Source: an uncultured Rhodospirillales bacterium (GTDB lineage: Bacteria > Pseudomonadota > Alphaproteobacteria > Acetobacterales > Acetobacteraceae). Taken from it: a DNA stretch of 51,017 bases. The position numbers were made by a program, and so were the translations under genes. The notes under the pieces are model-generated. The model saw nothing but the letters and a program-made list of their open reading frames with translations, had not been told where the DNA came from and searched no databases. This document shows, piece after piece, positions 26,763-34,508 of the stretch. The DNA is taken from positions 1 through 51,017 of the forward strand of contig CAIJTR010000068.1 of the NCBI GenBank assembly GCA_903823665.1, in the 5' to 3' direction. Position 1 is the first letter of the stretch, and each line of letters starts with the position of its first letter.

Positions 26763-27992
26763 ATGACGATAAGGCTGACGGCGCAGCAGCGCATTGATCT
26801 CATGCGCACAACGATGCTCGCGACGCTGGCCGTGACGGCCCCTTCCCTCGCCAGCGCCCAGCAGATCACCGGCCTGTATATCGGTGGCGCGCTTGGCTAT
26901 AACTATTTGCAGGATGTCAGCGGGTCCGTGGACAAGCTGCCGGGCCGGTCCTCGCCGCCGCTTTCCAGCAATGCGCCCGTGACGATCGGGTTTGGTGGCG
27001 GTTTCGCCGGTTTGGCGGCCATTGGCTATGGTGTGGGCAATGGCGTGCGGTTGGAGCTTGAGGGCTCGTATCGATCCAACGGCCAATCGACCACCGGCAA
27101 AAATGCGGCACCTTCCTCATCAAACAGTGTCAACACGACCGTCAATTCCGGTGCCGAGAACAAATACGGCATTATGGCCAATGCCTATTACGACATTAAT
27201 ATCGGCCAGCGCTGGTTGTATCCGTATATTGGTGTCGGCTTCGGCTATCAGCTGGCCAACTACAACAAGATTGGCGTGTCAGCCGTCAACATCGACTATG
27301 GCACCAATCCGACGCTGGTCACTCCGTCGGGAACGATTGGTGAGGTTGCCTATCAGGTGATGGTTGGCGGCTCGTTCCCGATTACCTATGTGCCGGGGCT
27401 GTCACTGACGGCTGAATACCGCTTCCTGGGGCTGACCGGGAACCGCGCGTATTCCGGCACCGGCAACACGCCCTATATCTCCAACAGCGGTCAATATACC
27501 AGCAACCAGACCAAGCTGCATGTTTCCAGCGACAGCAACCACACGGTGCTGCTGGGCTTGCGCTATGCGTTTGACCCGTACGGCGTGGCGGATGTGAACC
27601 CGGCACCCACGGCACCTTATGCGGCACCCCCGGTGGCACGCGTTCCGGCCCCGGCCTCAGCGCAACGCGTGTTCCTGATCTTTTTCGACTTCGACCGCGC
27701 CGATCTGACGCCACGGGCGCGTGATGTGGTGGCCGAGGCGGTCCGTGCCTCAGCACGCATTCAGCACACGCGGATTGAGGTTTCGGGCCATGCCGACCGC
27801 TCCGGCGACGAGGCCTACAACCAGCGTTTGTCGCGGGCGCGTGCGGAAGCGGTGGCGGTGGAGATGGGGCGTTGGGGTGTGCCGCGCTCGGTGATCGACA
27901 TTCGCTCGTTCGGTGACAACCAGCCGCTGGTGCCGACGGAGGCTGGCGTGCGTGAGCCGCAAAATCGTCGCGTCGAGATCATCTATCACTGA
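26763..27992 (+). CDS. OmpA-family outer-membrane protein, paralogue 2
   Basis: 409 aa from the ATG at 26763 (GGAGAG 6 bases upstream). The N-terminus carries a signal peptide with a longer hydrophilic front, cleaved near LASAQQ. A barrel domain with ITGLYIGGALGYNYL follows, then more Ser/Asn-rich loops than its sisters. A Pro-rich linker (PAPTAPYAAPPVARVPAPA) precedes the OmpA domain FLIFFDFDRADLTPRAR, VSGHADRSGDEAYNQ and PQNRRVEIIYH. The domain is diverged in places where paralogues 1 and 3 agree (SGDEAYNQ against KTGTAxYNQ). Confidence 0.9.
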   Translation: MTIRLTAQQRIDLMRTTMLATLAVTAPSLASAQQITGLYIGGALGYNYLQDVSGSVDKLPGRSSPPLSSNAPVTIGFGGGFAGLAAIGYGVGNGVRLELEGSYRSNGQSTTGKNAAPSSSNSVNTTVNSGAENKYGIMANAYYDINIGQRWLYPYIGVGFGYQLANYNKIGVSAVNIDYGTNPTLVTPSGTIGEVAYQVMVGGSFPITYVPGLSLTAEYRFLGLTGNRAYSGTGNTPYISNSGQYTSNQTKLHVSSDSNHTVLLGLRYAFDPYGVADVNPAPTAPYAAPPVARVPAPASAQRVFLIFFDFDRADLTPRARDVVAEAVRASARIQHTRIEVSGHADRSGDEAYNQRLSRARAEAVAVEMGRWGVPRSVIDIRSFGDNQPLVPTEAGVREPQNRRVEIIYH

Positions 27993-28074
27993 GGGAATCG
28001 GGCTGGCAAATAGCGGGCGGCGTGCCTACTTTCCGCAGCTTTGATCTGATCACGTATTAAGTTGAGTCTCGGTA

Positions 28075-28103
28075 TTGCCACAGTATGTGTCCAATTTGCC
28101 ACA
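28075..28103 (+). promoter_or_regulatory. Two TTGCCACA direct repeats before OmpA paralogue 3
   Basis: TTGCCACA at 28075-28082 and again at 28096-28103: two direct copies 21 bases apart, two helical turns, in the 275-base gap upstream of paralogue 3. The octamer also occurs before paralogue 2. Suggests a shared activator or repressor binding on one face of the DNA (inference). Confidence 0.4.
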
Positions 28104-28196
28104 GAGAGTTATTGAAACATCCTGAAAAACACCGCCTCAGGTATTCGCCACTGGTTTGATGCGCCCGGTGACACTAGGTTGCGGTCATGGATAGCG

Positions 28197-28230
28197 GGGC
28201 GAAACCTGCACGTCCCGTCCGGTTTCGCCC
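28197..28230 (+). promoter_or_regulatory. Hairpin in the presumed 5' leader of OmpA paralogue 3
   Basis: GGGCGAAACC (28197-28206) and GGTTTCGCCC (28221-28230) form a perfect 10-bp stem with a 14-base loop, ending 37 bases before the start codon. It leaves the ribosome site GAGGAG free. Leader stem-loops stabilise the E. coli ompA mRNA; a like role here is an inference. Confidence 0.45.
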
Positions 28231-28267
28231 ATTGCGAAATCACGATTTAAACGAGGAGAGTGATACA

Positions 28268-29347
28268 ATGATGCTCCGTAATGCACTTTTGGCCGCGACC
28301 ATCCTGGCTCTGCCAGCCGCTGCCATCGCCGAGCCGATCAGCGGCCTTTACGTTGGTGCTGGTGTCGGCGGCGACTACATGCTCGACAACAACGCCAAGC
28401 TGACCGTTGGCACGGGCACCGCGACCGGCAAGGCGAAGTCCAACGTCATTGGCATCGCTGGCGCTGCGAGTGTTGGTTACGGTTTGGGCAATGGCCTTCG
28501 CATCGAGCTCGAAGCCAGCGGCCGTGACATTCGCGTCAAGTCCAGCGGCAAAGGTGCCGTGGCAACCGGCGGTGGCACGCTCTACACCTACGGCCCGATG
28601 CTCAACGCCCTGTATGACCTCGACCTGGGCAGCTCGGTGACCCCGTATGTGGGCGTTGGCGGTGGCTATCAGTTCAGCCAGATCAGCGGCGGCAGCGTCT
28701 CCGGCGGCGGCAGCTCGTTCGGTGTCAAGTCGGACACCAAGGGCTCCGCAGCAGTTCAGGGCATTCTTGGCGTTGCCTACGCAATCCCAGGTGCAACCGG
28801 CCTGGCTGTGACCGGCGAATACCGCTTCCTGGCGACACTTGGAGACACCAAGTTCTCCGGCAGCACCAACACGGGTGCAACTGGCTCGCTGAAGCTGGGC
28901 AACCAGTATCACAACGAGATCCTGGTCGGCCTGCGCTACGCTTTCGGTGCGACCCCGGCCGCGCCGATGATGGCTCCGACGGCGACGCCGGCTGCGACCC
29001 CTGCGGCCGTGGCTCCGATCCGCAGCTACCTGGTGTTCTTCGATTGGGACAAGGCTGACCTGACCGCCCGCGCTCAGCAGATCATCGCTGACGCCGCCGC
29101 TGCCTCGCGCACCGTGTCGGCTACGAAGATCGACGTTGCTGGCCACGCCGACAAGACCGGCACCGCTGGTTATAACCAGGCTCTCTCGCTGCGTCGCGCC
29201 AACAACGTGGCGGCCGAGCTGGTTCGTCTGGGCGTGCCGAAGACCGCGATCGCCATCACGGCGTTCGGCGACACGAAGCCGCTGGTTCCGACCGCTGCTG
29301 GTGTTCGTGAGCCGCAGAACCGCCGCGTGGAAATCGTCCTGCACTAA
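28268..29347 (+). CDS. OmpA-family outer-membrane protein, paralogue 3 (probably the major one)
   Basis: 359 aa from the ATG at 28268 (GAGGAG upstream). Signal peptide to about residue 22 (AAAIAE), then a barrel domain with ISGLYVGAGVGGDYM and Gly/Ser-rich strands, a Pro/Ala/Thr linker, and an OmpA domain with YLVFFDWDKADLTARAQQI, VAGHADKTGTAGYNQALS and PQNRRVEIVLH. Codon use differs from the two sisters: AAC, GAC, GGC, CTG and CGC dominate, as in highly expressed genes. With the leader hairpin and strong terminator this points to an abundant protein. Confidence 0.92.
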   Translation: MMLRNALLAATILALPAAAIAEPISGLYVGAGVGGDYMLDNNAKLTVGTGTATGKAKSNVIGIAGAASVGYGLGNGLRIELEASGRDIRVKSSGKGAVATGGGTLYTYGPMLNALYDLDLGSSVTPYVGVGGGYQFSQISGGSVSGGGSSFGVKSDTKGSAAVQGILGVAYAIPGATGLAVTGEYRFLATLGDTKFSGSTNTGATGSLKLGNQYHNEILVGLRYAFGATPAAPMMAPTATPAATPAAVAPIRSYLVFFDWDKADLTARAQQIIADAAAASRTVSATKIDVAGHADKTGTAGYNQALSLRRANNVAAELVRLGVPKTAIAITAFGDTKPLVPTAAGVREPQNRRVEIVLH

Positions 29348-29374
29348 TCGCAGACGAGCTTCTGGCCTGAATGG

Positions 29375-29413
29375 CCCCTGCGTTTCGGAGAGATCCGGGG
29401 CGCAGGGGTTTTT
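29375..29413 (+). terminator. Intrinsic terminator of OmpA paralogue 3
   Basis: CCCCTGCG (29375-29382) pairs perfectly with CGCAGGGG (29401-29408), followed at once by TTTTT. It starts 27 bases after the stop codon. Confidence 0.85.
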
Positions 29414-29439
29414 CGTTTTGGGGCGAATGAAGAAGCAAG

Positions 29440-29635
29440 CAAGGAGGAAGGAAGATTCAACACGGAGGACACGGAGATCACGGAGAAAAAAGAGGAGCTA
29501 GAAATAACATCGCCTTTGCGAGCACTTGAGCAAAGCAACCCAAAGCGGGGGATCGCATTGACGATGTGATCTGCTCTCCTCGCTCTATTCTCCGTGTGCT
29601 CCGTGCCCTCCGTGTTGAATCTTCCTGCCTTGCTT
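29440..29635. repeat. CACGGAG inverted-repeat element
   Basis: Imperfect inverted repeat: left arm about 29446-29486 and right arm about 29590-29632, with ~103 bases between. Read outward-in, each arm holds GGAAGATTCAA and then three tandem 9-base units beginning CACGGAG (left: units ending GA, AT, AA; right: GG, CA, AA). The element lies between two terminators in a 358-base gap that has no gene. Similar CACGGAG repeats occur in other genomes as I recall; mechanism of spread unknown. No transposase is encoded. Confidence 0.65.
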
Positions 29636-29659
29636 TCTGCCTCCCACAACGCCGACATA

Positions 29660-29686
29660 AAAAAAGCGCCCCGGAGGGCGCTTTTT
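29660..29686. terminator. Bidirectional intrinsic terminator
   Basis: A-run, AAGCGCCC, short loop, GGGCGCTT, T-run: a symmetrical stem with U-tracts in both directions. On the minus strand it ends the lipoprotein gene (stop 29706); on the plus strand it would stop read-through from the OmpA side. Confidence 0.85.
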
Positions 29687-29705
29687 CTGGAACGGGTCGA
29701 AGCGA

Positions 29706-30284
29706 TCACGACTTCTTCGCAGGAGCCTTCGTGGGCGTGGACTTCGGAGCTGGGGTTGGGGCAGCGGCACACTCCTGCACGCCGATCACCTGGTCGAAGT
29801 TCTGGGCCACGGCGTAGTCGGCCAGGGCTTGGCCGTCCTTCAGCGCCAGCACGTCGGTGAACATCGGCATCGACGTCTTGCAGAAATCAACGCCGTAATA
29901 GGTGCCGGCCTGGGACATCTGGTTGATCTGCCCCGTCTCGTACTGGTCCTGCCGCGACTGGCCAGACTTGCCATAGGCGCGATTGAAGAAGCCGTTCACG
30001 ACCTTGTTCTGCGCGCTGACATCTTGGCGGAACTTTACGGTGAAGGCGTTGAACTGGTCACGGCCGTCACAGGTCAGCTCCGTCACGGAAAGCTGCATGC
30101 GCAGGGCTGCCACTGCCAGCGCCGCCTTCTCGGCAGGCTTGCCGCAGACTGGGGCGGGCGTGGGCGCTGGGAACACCGGCTTCGGCCGGGCGACCACCTC
30201 GGGGGCGGTCGGCGTGGGCGCAGGCGGCTTGGCGGCGCATCCGGCGAGGCCGATGGCGATCAGGGTGGCTGCAACGATCCGCAT
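29706..30284 (-). CDS. Proline-rich lipoprotein
   Basis: 192 aa from the ATG at 30284 (GGAG upstream). A lipoprotein signal MRIVAATLIAIGLAGCAAK with lipobox LAGC places Cys 15 as the lipidated residue. A Pro-rich stretch (KPPAPTPTAPEVVARPKPVF) follows, then a helical core of ~110 residues with four cysteines (PVCGKP, ELTCDG, VDFCKT, VQECAA) that could form two disulfides. It ends in a Pro/Lys tail (PTPAPKSTPTKAPAKKS). The family is not recognised. The gene is divergent from the ATP-grasp operon. The longer frame to 30491 was rejected as upstream of any start signal. Confidence 0.75.
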   Translation of the reverse strand: MRIVAATLIAIGLAGCAAKPPAPTPTAPEVVARPKPVFPAPTPAPVCGKPAEKAALAVAALRMQLSVTELTCDGRDQFNAFTVKFRQDVSAQNKVVNGFFNRAYGKSGQSRQDQYETGQINQMSQAGTYYGVDFCKTSMPMFTDVLALKDGQALADYAVAQNFDQVIGVQECAAAPTPAPKSTPTKAPAKKS

Positions 30285-30474
30285 GAAAAACTCCGGCTTG
30301 AACAGGCGTGGAGCCTTGTAGACCGCCGACCACGCATGCAGGCAACCCCAAATCGGCCATTGTTCCGCACACGTGGCGGTGATGCATCGTACTGGAAGGG
30401 GGGTTGCAAATCGCGCGTGCCTGCTATGCTGATCCACGTAAGATCTCAGCTGCAAAAGGACTCGTGTCGGTCGC

Positions 30475-31962
30475 ATGCCAATCCACTCCACCGAGACGCC
30501 GTCAGACCCGTTCGCCGCGTATCATCCCGGCCCCTATTTCTGCGAGTTGACCCGCACGCGCGCGGAGGATGGCGGGGCGGCGGCGCGGGTGCGCAGTCGT
30601 ATTCAGGCGATTGGGCTGGACGCGCTGCGCGCACGGGCGGCGGCGGCGGAGAATGATCTCATCAATCTGGGCATCACCTTCACCATCTATTCCGACAGCA
30701 CGGCGATTGATCGCATTCTGCCGTTTGACTGCATTCCGCGGATTTTGACGGCACCGGAGTGGCGGCAGATTGAGGCGGGGGTGAAGCAGCGTGTGGCCGC
30801 GCTGAACCTGTTCCTGCACGACATTTATCACGGCCGGAAGATCACCAAGGACGGCGTGGTGCCGGCGGATCTTGTTTATGGCAACGCCAATTACCGGCCG
30901 GAGATGGAGGGATTTCCGGTCCGCTTCGGGACGTATGTGCATATCTGCGGTACCGATATTGTGCGCGATGAGAACGGCGCGTTCCTGGTGCTGGAGGACA
31001 ATGCGCGCACGCCGTCTGGCGTCTCGTACGTGGTGGAGAACCGGCATCTGATGTCGCGTGCGTTCCCCGATATTCTGGCGGGGATGAAGCTGCATCCGGT
31101 GGATGATTACGGCAGGCGGCTGCTGACGGCGATGTGCGATATCGCACCTGAGGGGGTTGATGATCCGCAGGTGGTTCTGCTCAGCCCCGGCATCTACAAC
31201 TCCGCCTATTTCGAGCACGTGTTCCTGGCGCGGGAGATGGGCGTGCCGTTGGTGGAGGGTGCTGATCTGGTGGTGGAGCGGGACCGTGTGTTCATGCGCA
31301 CCACCTCTGGCCACAAAGCGGTGCACACGATTTATCGGCGGATTGGCGATGATTTTCTTGATCCGACGGTGTTCCGGCCTGATTCGATGCTGGGCGTGCC
31401 CGGCCTGATCGGGGCGTGGCGGAAGGGCAACGTGACGCTGGCCAATGCGGTGGGCACCGGTGTTGCCGATGACAAGGCGATCTATGCCTACATGCCCCGC
31501 ATCATCAAATACTACCTCGGTGAGGACGCCATTCTGCCCAACGTGCAGACCAATATCTGCCGGGAGGGCGAGGGCTTGGACTATACGCTGGCCAATCTGG
31601 AGAAGCTGGTGGTGAAGCCCGTGGGGGAGTCGGGCGGCTATGGCATCACCATCGGGCCACGGGCGACAAAGGCGGAGATTGAGGCGGCGCGGGCGTCGTT
31701 GATTGCTGACCCTTCAAATTGGATCAGTCAGCCGGTGATCAACCTGTCCGTCGCCCCCACGCTGACGGAGGCGGGCATTCAGCCACGGCATTTGGATTTG
31801 CGTCCGTTTGCGGTGACGGGGCGGGATACGTGGGTTCTGCCGGGCGGGCTGTCTCGTGTGGCGATGAAGGAGGGCAGCCTCGTCGTCAATTCGTCGCAGG
31901 GCGGTGGCTCGAAGGACACCTGGGTGTTGATGGATGAGCAGGACGGGGGAGCCGCCCAATGA
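30475..31962 (+). CDS. Circularly permuted ATP-grasp family protein (COG2308)
   Basis: 495 aa, soluble. Blocks of the family: LPFDCIPRILTAPEWRQIE, the nucleotide/Mg region HICGTDIVRDENGAFLVLEDNARTPSG (quoted in parts: GTDIVRDENG and LEDNARTPSG), PGIYNSAYFEHVFLAREMG, LEKLVVKPVGESGGYG and LDLRPFAVTG. ATP-grasp enzymes join a carboxylate to an amine or thiol through an acyl phosphate; the substrate of this group is unknown. It overlaps the alpha-E gene by 4 bases. The transglutaminase-like and protease partners often found beside this pair are absent here. Confidence 0.9.
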   Translation: MPIHSTETPSDPFAAYHPGPYFCELTRTRAEDGGAAARVRSRIQAIGLDALRARAAAAENDLINLGITFTIYSDSTAIDRILPFDCIPRILTAPEWRQIEAGVKQRVAALNLFLHDIYHGRKITKDGVVPADLVYGNANYRPEMEGFPVRFGTYVHICGTDIVRDENGAFLVLEDNARTPSGVSYVVENRHLMSRAFPDILAGMKLHPVDDYGRRLLTAMCDIAPEGVDDPQVVLLSPGIYNSAYFEHVFLAREMGVPLVEGADLVVERDRVFMRTTSGHKAVHTIYRRIGDDFLDPTVFRPDSMLGVPGLIGAWRKGNVTLANAVGTGVADDKAIYAYMPRIIKYYLGEDAILPNVQTNICREGEGLDYTLANLEKLVVKPVGESGGYGITIGPRATKAEIEAARASLIADPSNWISQPVINLSVAPTLTEAGIQPRHLDLRPFAVTGRDTWVLPGGLSRVAMKEGSLVVNSSQGGGSKDTWVLMDEQDGGAAQ

Positions 31963-32960
31963 ACCGCGAAACGCCCCTGCTCGCCCGCTATGCCGAGGGC
32001 CTGTTCTGGATGGCGCGCTATCTGGAGCGGGTGGAGAATCTGGCGCGGCTGCTGGATGTGACGCAGACGTTTGAGAGCCCTGGCCGCGAGACCGAGTCGT
32101 GGATGGCGATGATCCGCATCAATGCCGATGAGGAAGGCTTCGCCAAAACCGGGCTGGCGGTGACGGCGGATAATGTGAAGCGGTTTTATCTGACCGATCG
32201 GACCAACCCCACGGGCATTCCCGCGAGCCTGGAGGCGGCGCGGACGAATGCGCGCACGTTGCGTCCGCTGATCTCGACGGAGATGTGGATGCAGATGAAC
32301 GTGTTCCACCGCGACATGCTGGCCATTCAGGAGGACGAGTTGCAGGGCGACAAGCTTTCGCGCCTGTGCAGCCGCATCAAGGAGGGCGTGCAGGCACATA
32401 CGGGCATCACCGAGGGGACGTTCTTTCGCGATCAGGGATGGGATTTCTACCAGTTGGGGCGGCTGATCGAGCGGGCCGACCAGACCACGCGGTTGCTGGA
32501 TATTCGCTATCATTTGCTGGTGCCCGGCGGGGCGGAGGAGCGGCTGGCGGCGGAGTTGACGCAGTGGGGCGGCGTGTTGCGGGCGGCTGCTGGGTATCAT
32601 GCGTTTCGCCGGGTGGCCCCGGCCGGGTTTACGCCGGCGGATGTTGTGAGCTTCCTGCTGCACGACAATTCCTTCCCACGCAGCGTGGCATTGTGTGTGG
32701 AGATGATGGAGGAGCATCTGGGCAAGCTGCGCAGCCGCTATGGGTTGCGCGGCACCGTGAGTGCTTTGGAACGGGTAGAGGAGCTGCGCGCGGGTCTGCG
32801 TGGGCGTCCGGTGGAGAAGATCATTGCCGGCGGGCTGCACAATTTCCTTGATGGGGTGCAGCGGGATTTGATCATTCTCGCCGCTGAGATCGGCACAGCA
32901 TTCTTCAGGGATTGGCGGCCGTTGGCGGAAGGCCAGATGCAGAGCCAATCGCAGGCGTAG
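31959..32960 (+). CDS. Alpha-E domain protein (DUF403, COG2307)
   Basis: 333-aa, almost wholly alpha-helical protein. It starts with the family signature LLARYAEGLFWMARYLERVENLARLLDV (in part), rich in Arg/Glu, and has RADQTTRLLDIRYH and LLHDNSFPRSVALCVEMMEEHL further on. Members nearly always sit next to the permuted ATP-grasp gene, as here with an ATGA overlap, so they very probably act together. Biochemical role unknown. Confidence 0.92.
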   Translation: MNRETPLLARYAEGLFWMARYLERVENLARLLDVTQTFESPGRETESWMAMIRINADEEGFAKTGLAVTADNVKRFYLTDRTNPTGIPASLEAARTNARTLRPLISTEMWMQMNVFHRDMLAIQEDELQGDKLSRLCSRIKEGVQAHTGITEGTFFRDQGWDFYQLGRLIERADQTTRLLDIRYHLLVPGGAEERLAAELTQWGGVLRAAAGYHAFRRVAPAGFTPADVVSFLLHDNSFPRSVALCVEMMEEHLGKLRSRYGLRGTVSALERVEELRAGLRGRPVEKIIAGGLHNFLDGVQRDLIILAAEIGTAFFRDWRPLAEGQMQSQSQA

Positions 32961-32980
32961 GCGACGCGTTTACCTACCGA

Positions 32981-33003
32981 TGCACTCGCAATGACGGGGT
33001 GGT
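32981..33003. repeat. Solo arm of the CTCGCAATGACGGGG repeat family
   Basis: Contains ACTCGCAATGACGGGG shortly after the alpha-E stop. It matches one arm of the perfect palindrome at 40956-41011; the partner arm is lost or degraded here. The rest of the 83-base gap to the next gene holds nothing I can identify. Confidence 0.4.
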
Positions 33004-33043
33004 GAGGGCTACGGTCGCCAATGACTGTAGCCCTCACGTGTGA

Positions 33044-33832
33044 TCAGAATACCGGCAGGACTGGGAAGTCGGTGTGGAACCACTTGGTCCAGGTTGCTGC
33101 GAGTTCGCCATCGACCTTCACGTAGTAAATGAAAGTGTTGACCCACTGGCGCAGGTTGAACTGGTCTTTGCGCATGGTGATGCCGTTGGGCTGGCGGAGT
33201 AGGATGAAGGCTTCGCCGATCTTGAGATCCGGCGTTTTGGCGTAGAGCTGGCGGCCGGTGAGGCCGGTCTCGGCGATGGCGTCCACCTGGCCTGCGATCA
33301 GCGCCTGGTAGGTGCTGGCGTCGTCGTCGAAGCGCTGGATTTTGGCGGTGGTGCCGAGCGCGTTGGTCAGCAGCACGTCCTGCACGGCACCGCGCGGCAC
33401 GCCGACACGCTTGCCCTTCAGATCCTCAATGCCCTTGATGCCGCTGTCGGTGCGGGCGAAGACCGAGTTCTCGATGGCGGAATAGGGGATGGAGAAGGTG
33501 ACGGTCTTGGCGCGCTCCGGCGTGATGCCGAAGGTGGCGACGAGCAGGTCAACCTTGCCGGTGACGAGGAAGGGGATGCGGTTCGGGCCGGTGACGGGCA
33601 CGAGGTTCACCTTCACGCCCATGAACTTGCCGAGCATATTGGCGACATCGACGTCATAGCCAACGGGCTTCTGGTTTTCGTCAAGATAGCCGTAGGGCGG
33701 CAGGTCGGTGAGGATGCCGATGTTGATGGTGCCGCGGGAGATAATCTCGTCCGTGGTTTGCGCCTGGGCGGGGGCCTGGACGGCGAGTGTGAGTGCGGCA
33801 AGCGCGCCCATGAGGTATTTCAGCAGTTTCAT
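33044..33832 (-). CDS. Amino-acid ABC transporter substrate-binding protein
   Basis: 262-aa periplasmic protein of the polar amino-acid family (SBP_bac_3). Signal peptide to about residue 24 (PAQAQ). Then GTINIGILTDLPPYGYLDENQKPVGYDVDVA (in part), the typical ligand-binding opening, VDLLVATFGITPERAKTVTFS with the ligand-contacting Arg, and GKRVGVPRGAVQD. Last gene of the operon, after both permeases. The substrate amino acid is not predictable from these motifs. Confidence 0.92.
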   Translation of the reverse strand: MKLLKYLMGALAALTLAVQAPAQAQTTDEIISRGTINIGILTDLPPYGYLDENQKPVGYDVDVANMLGKFMGVKVNLVPVTGPNRIPFLVTGKVDLLVATFGITPERAKTVTFSIPYSAIENSVFARTDSGIKGIEDLKGKRVGVPRGAVQDVLLTNALGTTAKIQRFDDDASTYQALIAGQVDAIAETGLTGRQLYAKTPDLKIGEAFILLRQPNGITMRKDQFNLRQWVNTFIYYVKVDGELAATWTKWFHTDFPVLPVF

Positions 33833-33854
33833 TCGTATCTCTCCCTGTTGTTGA

Positions 33855-34508
33855 TTAGCGACGATAGGCGACGTTCATACGCCGTTCGAGTTTGCGGCTG
33901 GCCAGCGTCAAAGGCCAGCAGAGCAAAAAGTAAATCACCGCGACGGTCATGTAGATGGTGAACGGGCGGAAGGTGGTGTTGTTGAGCTGCTGGCCGGCGC
34001 GGGTGAGCTCGACGAAGCCGATGATGGCGGTGAGCGAGGTGGATTTCACGAGATTGACGAGGAAGCCCACGGTGGGGGCGACTGCGAGGCGCAGGGCCTG
34101 GGGTAGCACCACGCGGCGCATGATGGGCAGATAATGCAATCCGAGGGCTTGGCCTGCCTCGCTTTGGGCGCGGGGGACGGCCTGGATGCAGCCGCGCCAG
34201 ATCTCGCCAAGGAACGCTCCGGCATTCAGCGACAGTCCGAGGGTGGCGGCGACCCAGGGGCCGAGGGCCAATCCCAGCATGTCACTGCCGAAGAACACCA
34301 GGAAGAGTTGCAGTAGTAGCGGGGTTCCCTGGAACAGCTGGATGTAGCCGATGCTGAGCCAGCGGAGCCATTTGCGTTCCGAGACGCGGCCGAGGGCTAT
34401 GAAGGCTCCGACGATGCCGCCGCCGATGAAGGCGGAGAGCGAGAGCAGGATCGTCCAGCGCGCGGCTTCGATCAGGAACAGGAAGTCGCTCGGGCCGAGG
34501 GCGCGCAT
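33855..34508 (-). CDS. Amino-acid ABC transporter permease (HisM/GlnP-type)
   Basis: 217 aa, four to five membrane spans. The conserved cytoplasmic loop reads EAGQALGLHYLPIMRRVVLPQALR (in part), preceded by FLGEIWRGCIQAVPR, both hallmarks of the His/Glu/Gln/Arg/opine permease subfamily. It shares one base with the stop of the first permease (TGATG), so it is translationally coupled to it. It ends 22 bases before the binding-protein gene. Confidence 0.93.
   Translation of the reverse strand: MRALGPSDFLFLIEAARWTILLSLSAFIGGGIVGAFIALGRVSERKWLRWLSIGYIQLFQGTPLLLQLFLVFFGSDMLGLALGPWVAATLGLSLNAGAFLGEIWRGCIQAVPRAQSEAGQALGLHYLPIMRRVVLPQALRLAVAPTVGFLVNLVKSTSLTAIIGFVELTRAGQQLNNTTFRPFTIYMTVAVIYFLLCWPLTLASRKLERRMNVAYRR

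Noticed and set aside
28247-29344. 365-codon open frame antisense to OmpA paralogue 3
   Set aside because: Arises from the strong codon bias of the sense gene; it has no ribosome site or recognisable domain.
31779-32948. 389-codon minus-strand frame
   Set aside because: Shadow of the alpha-E gene and the end of the ATP-grasp gene.
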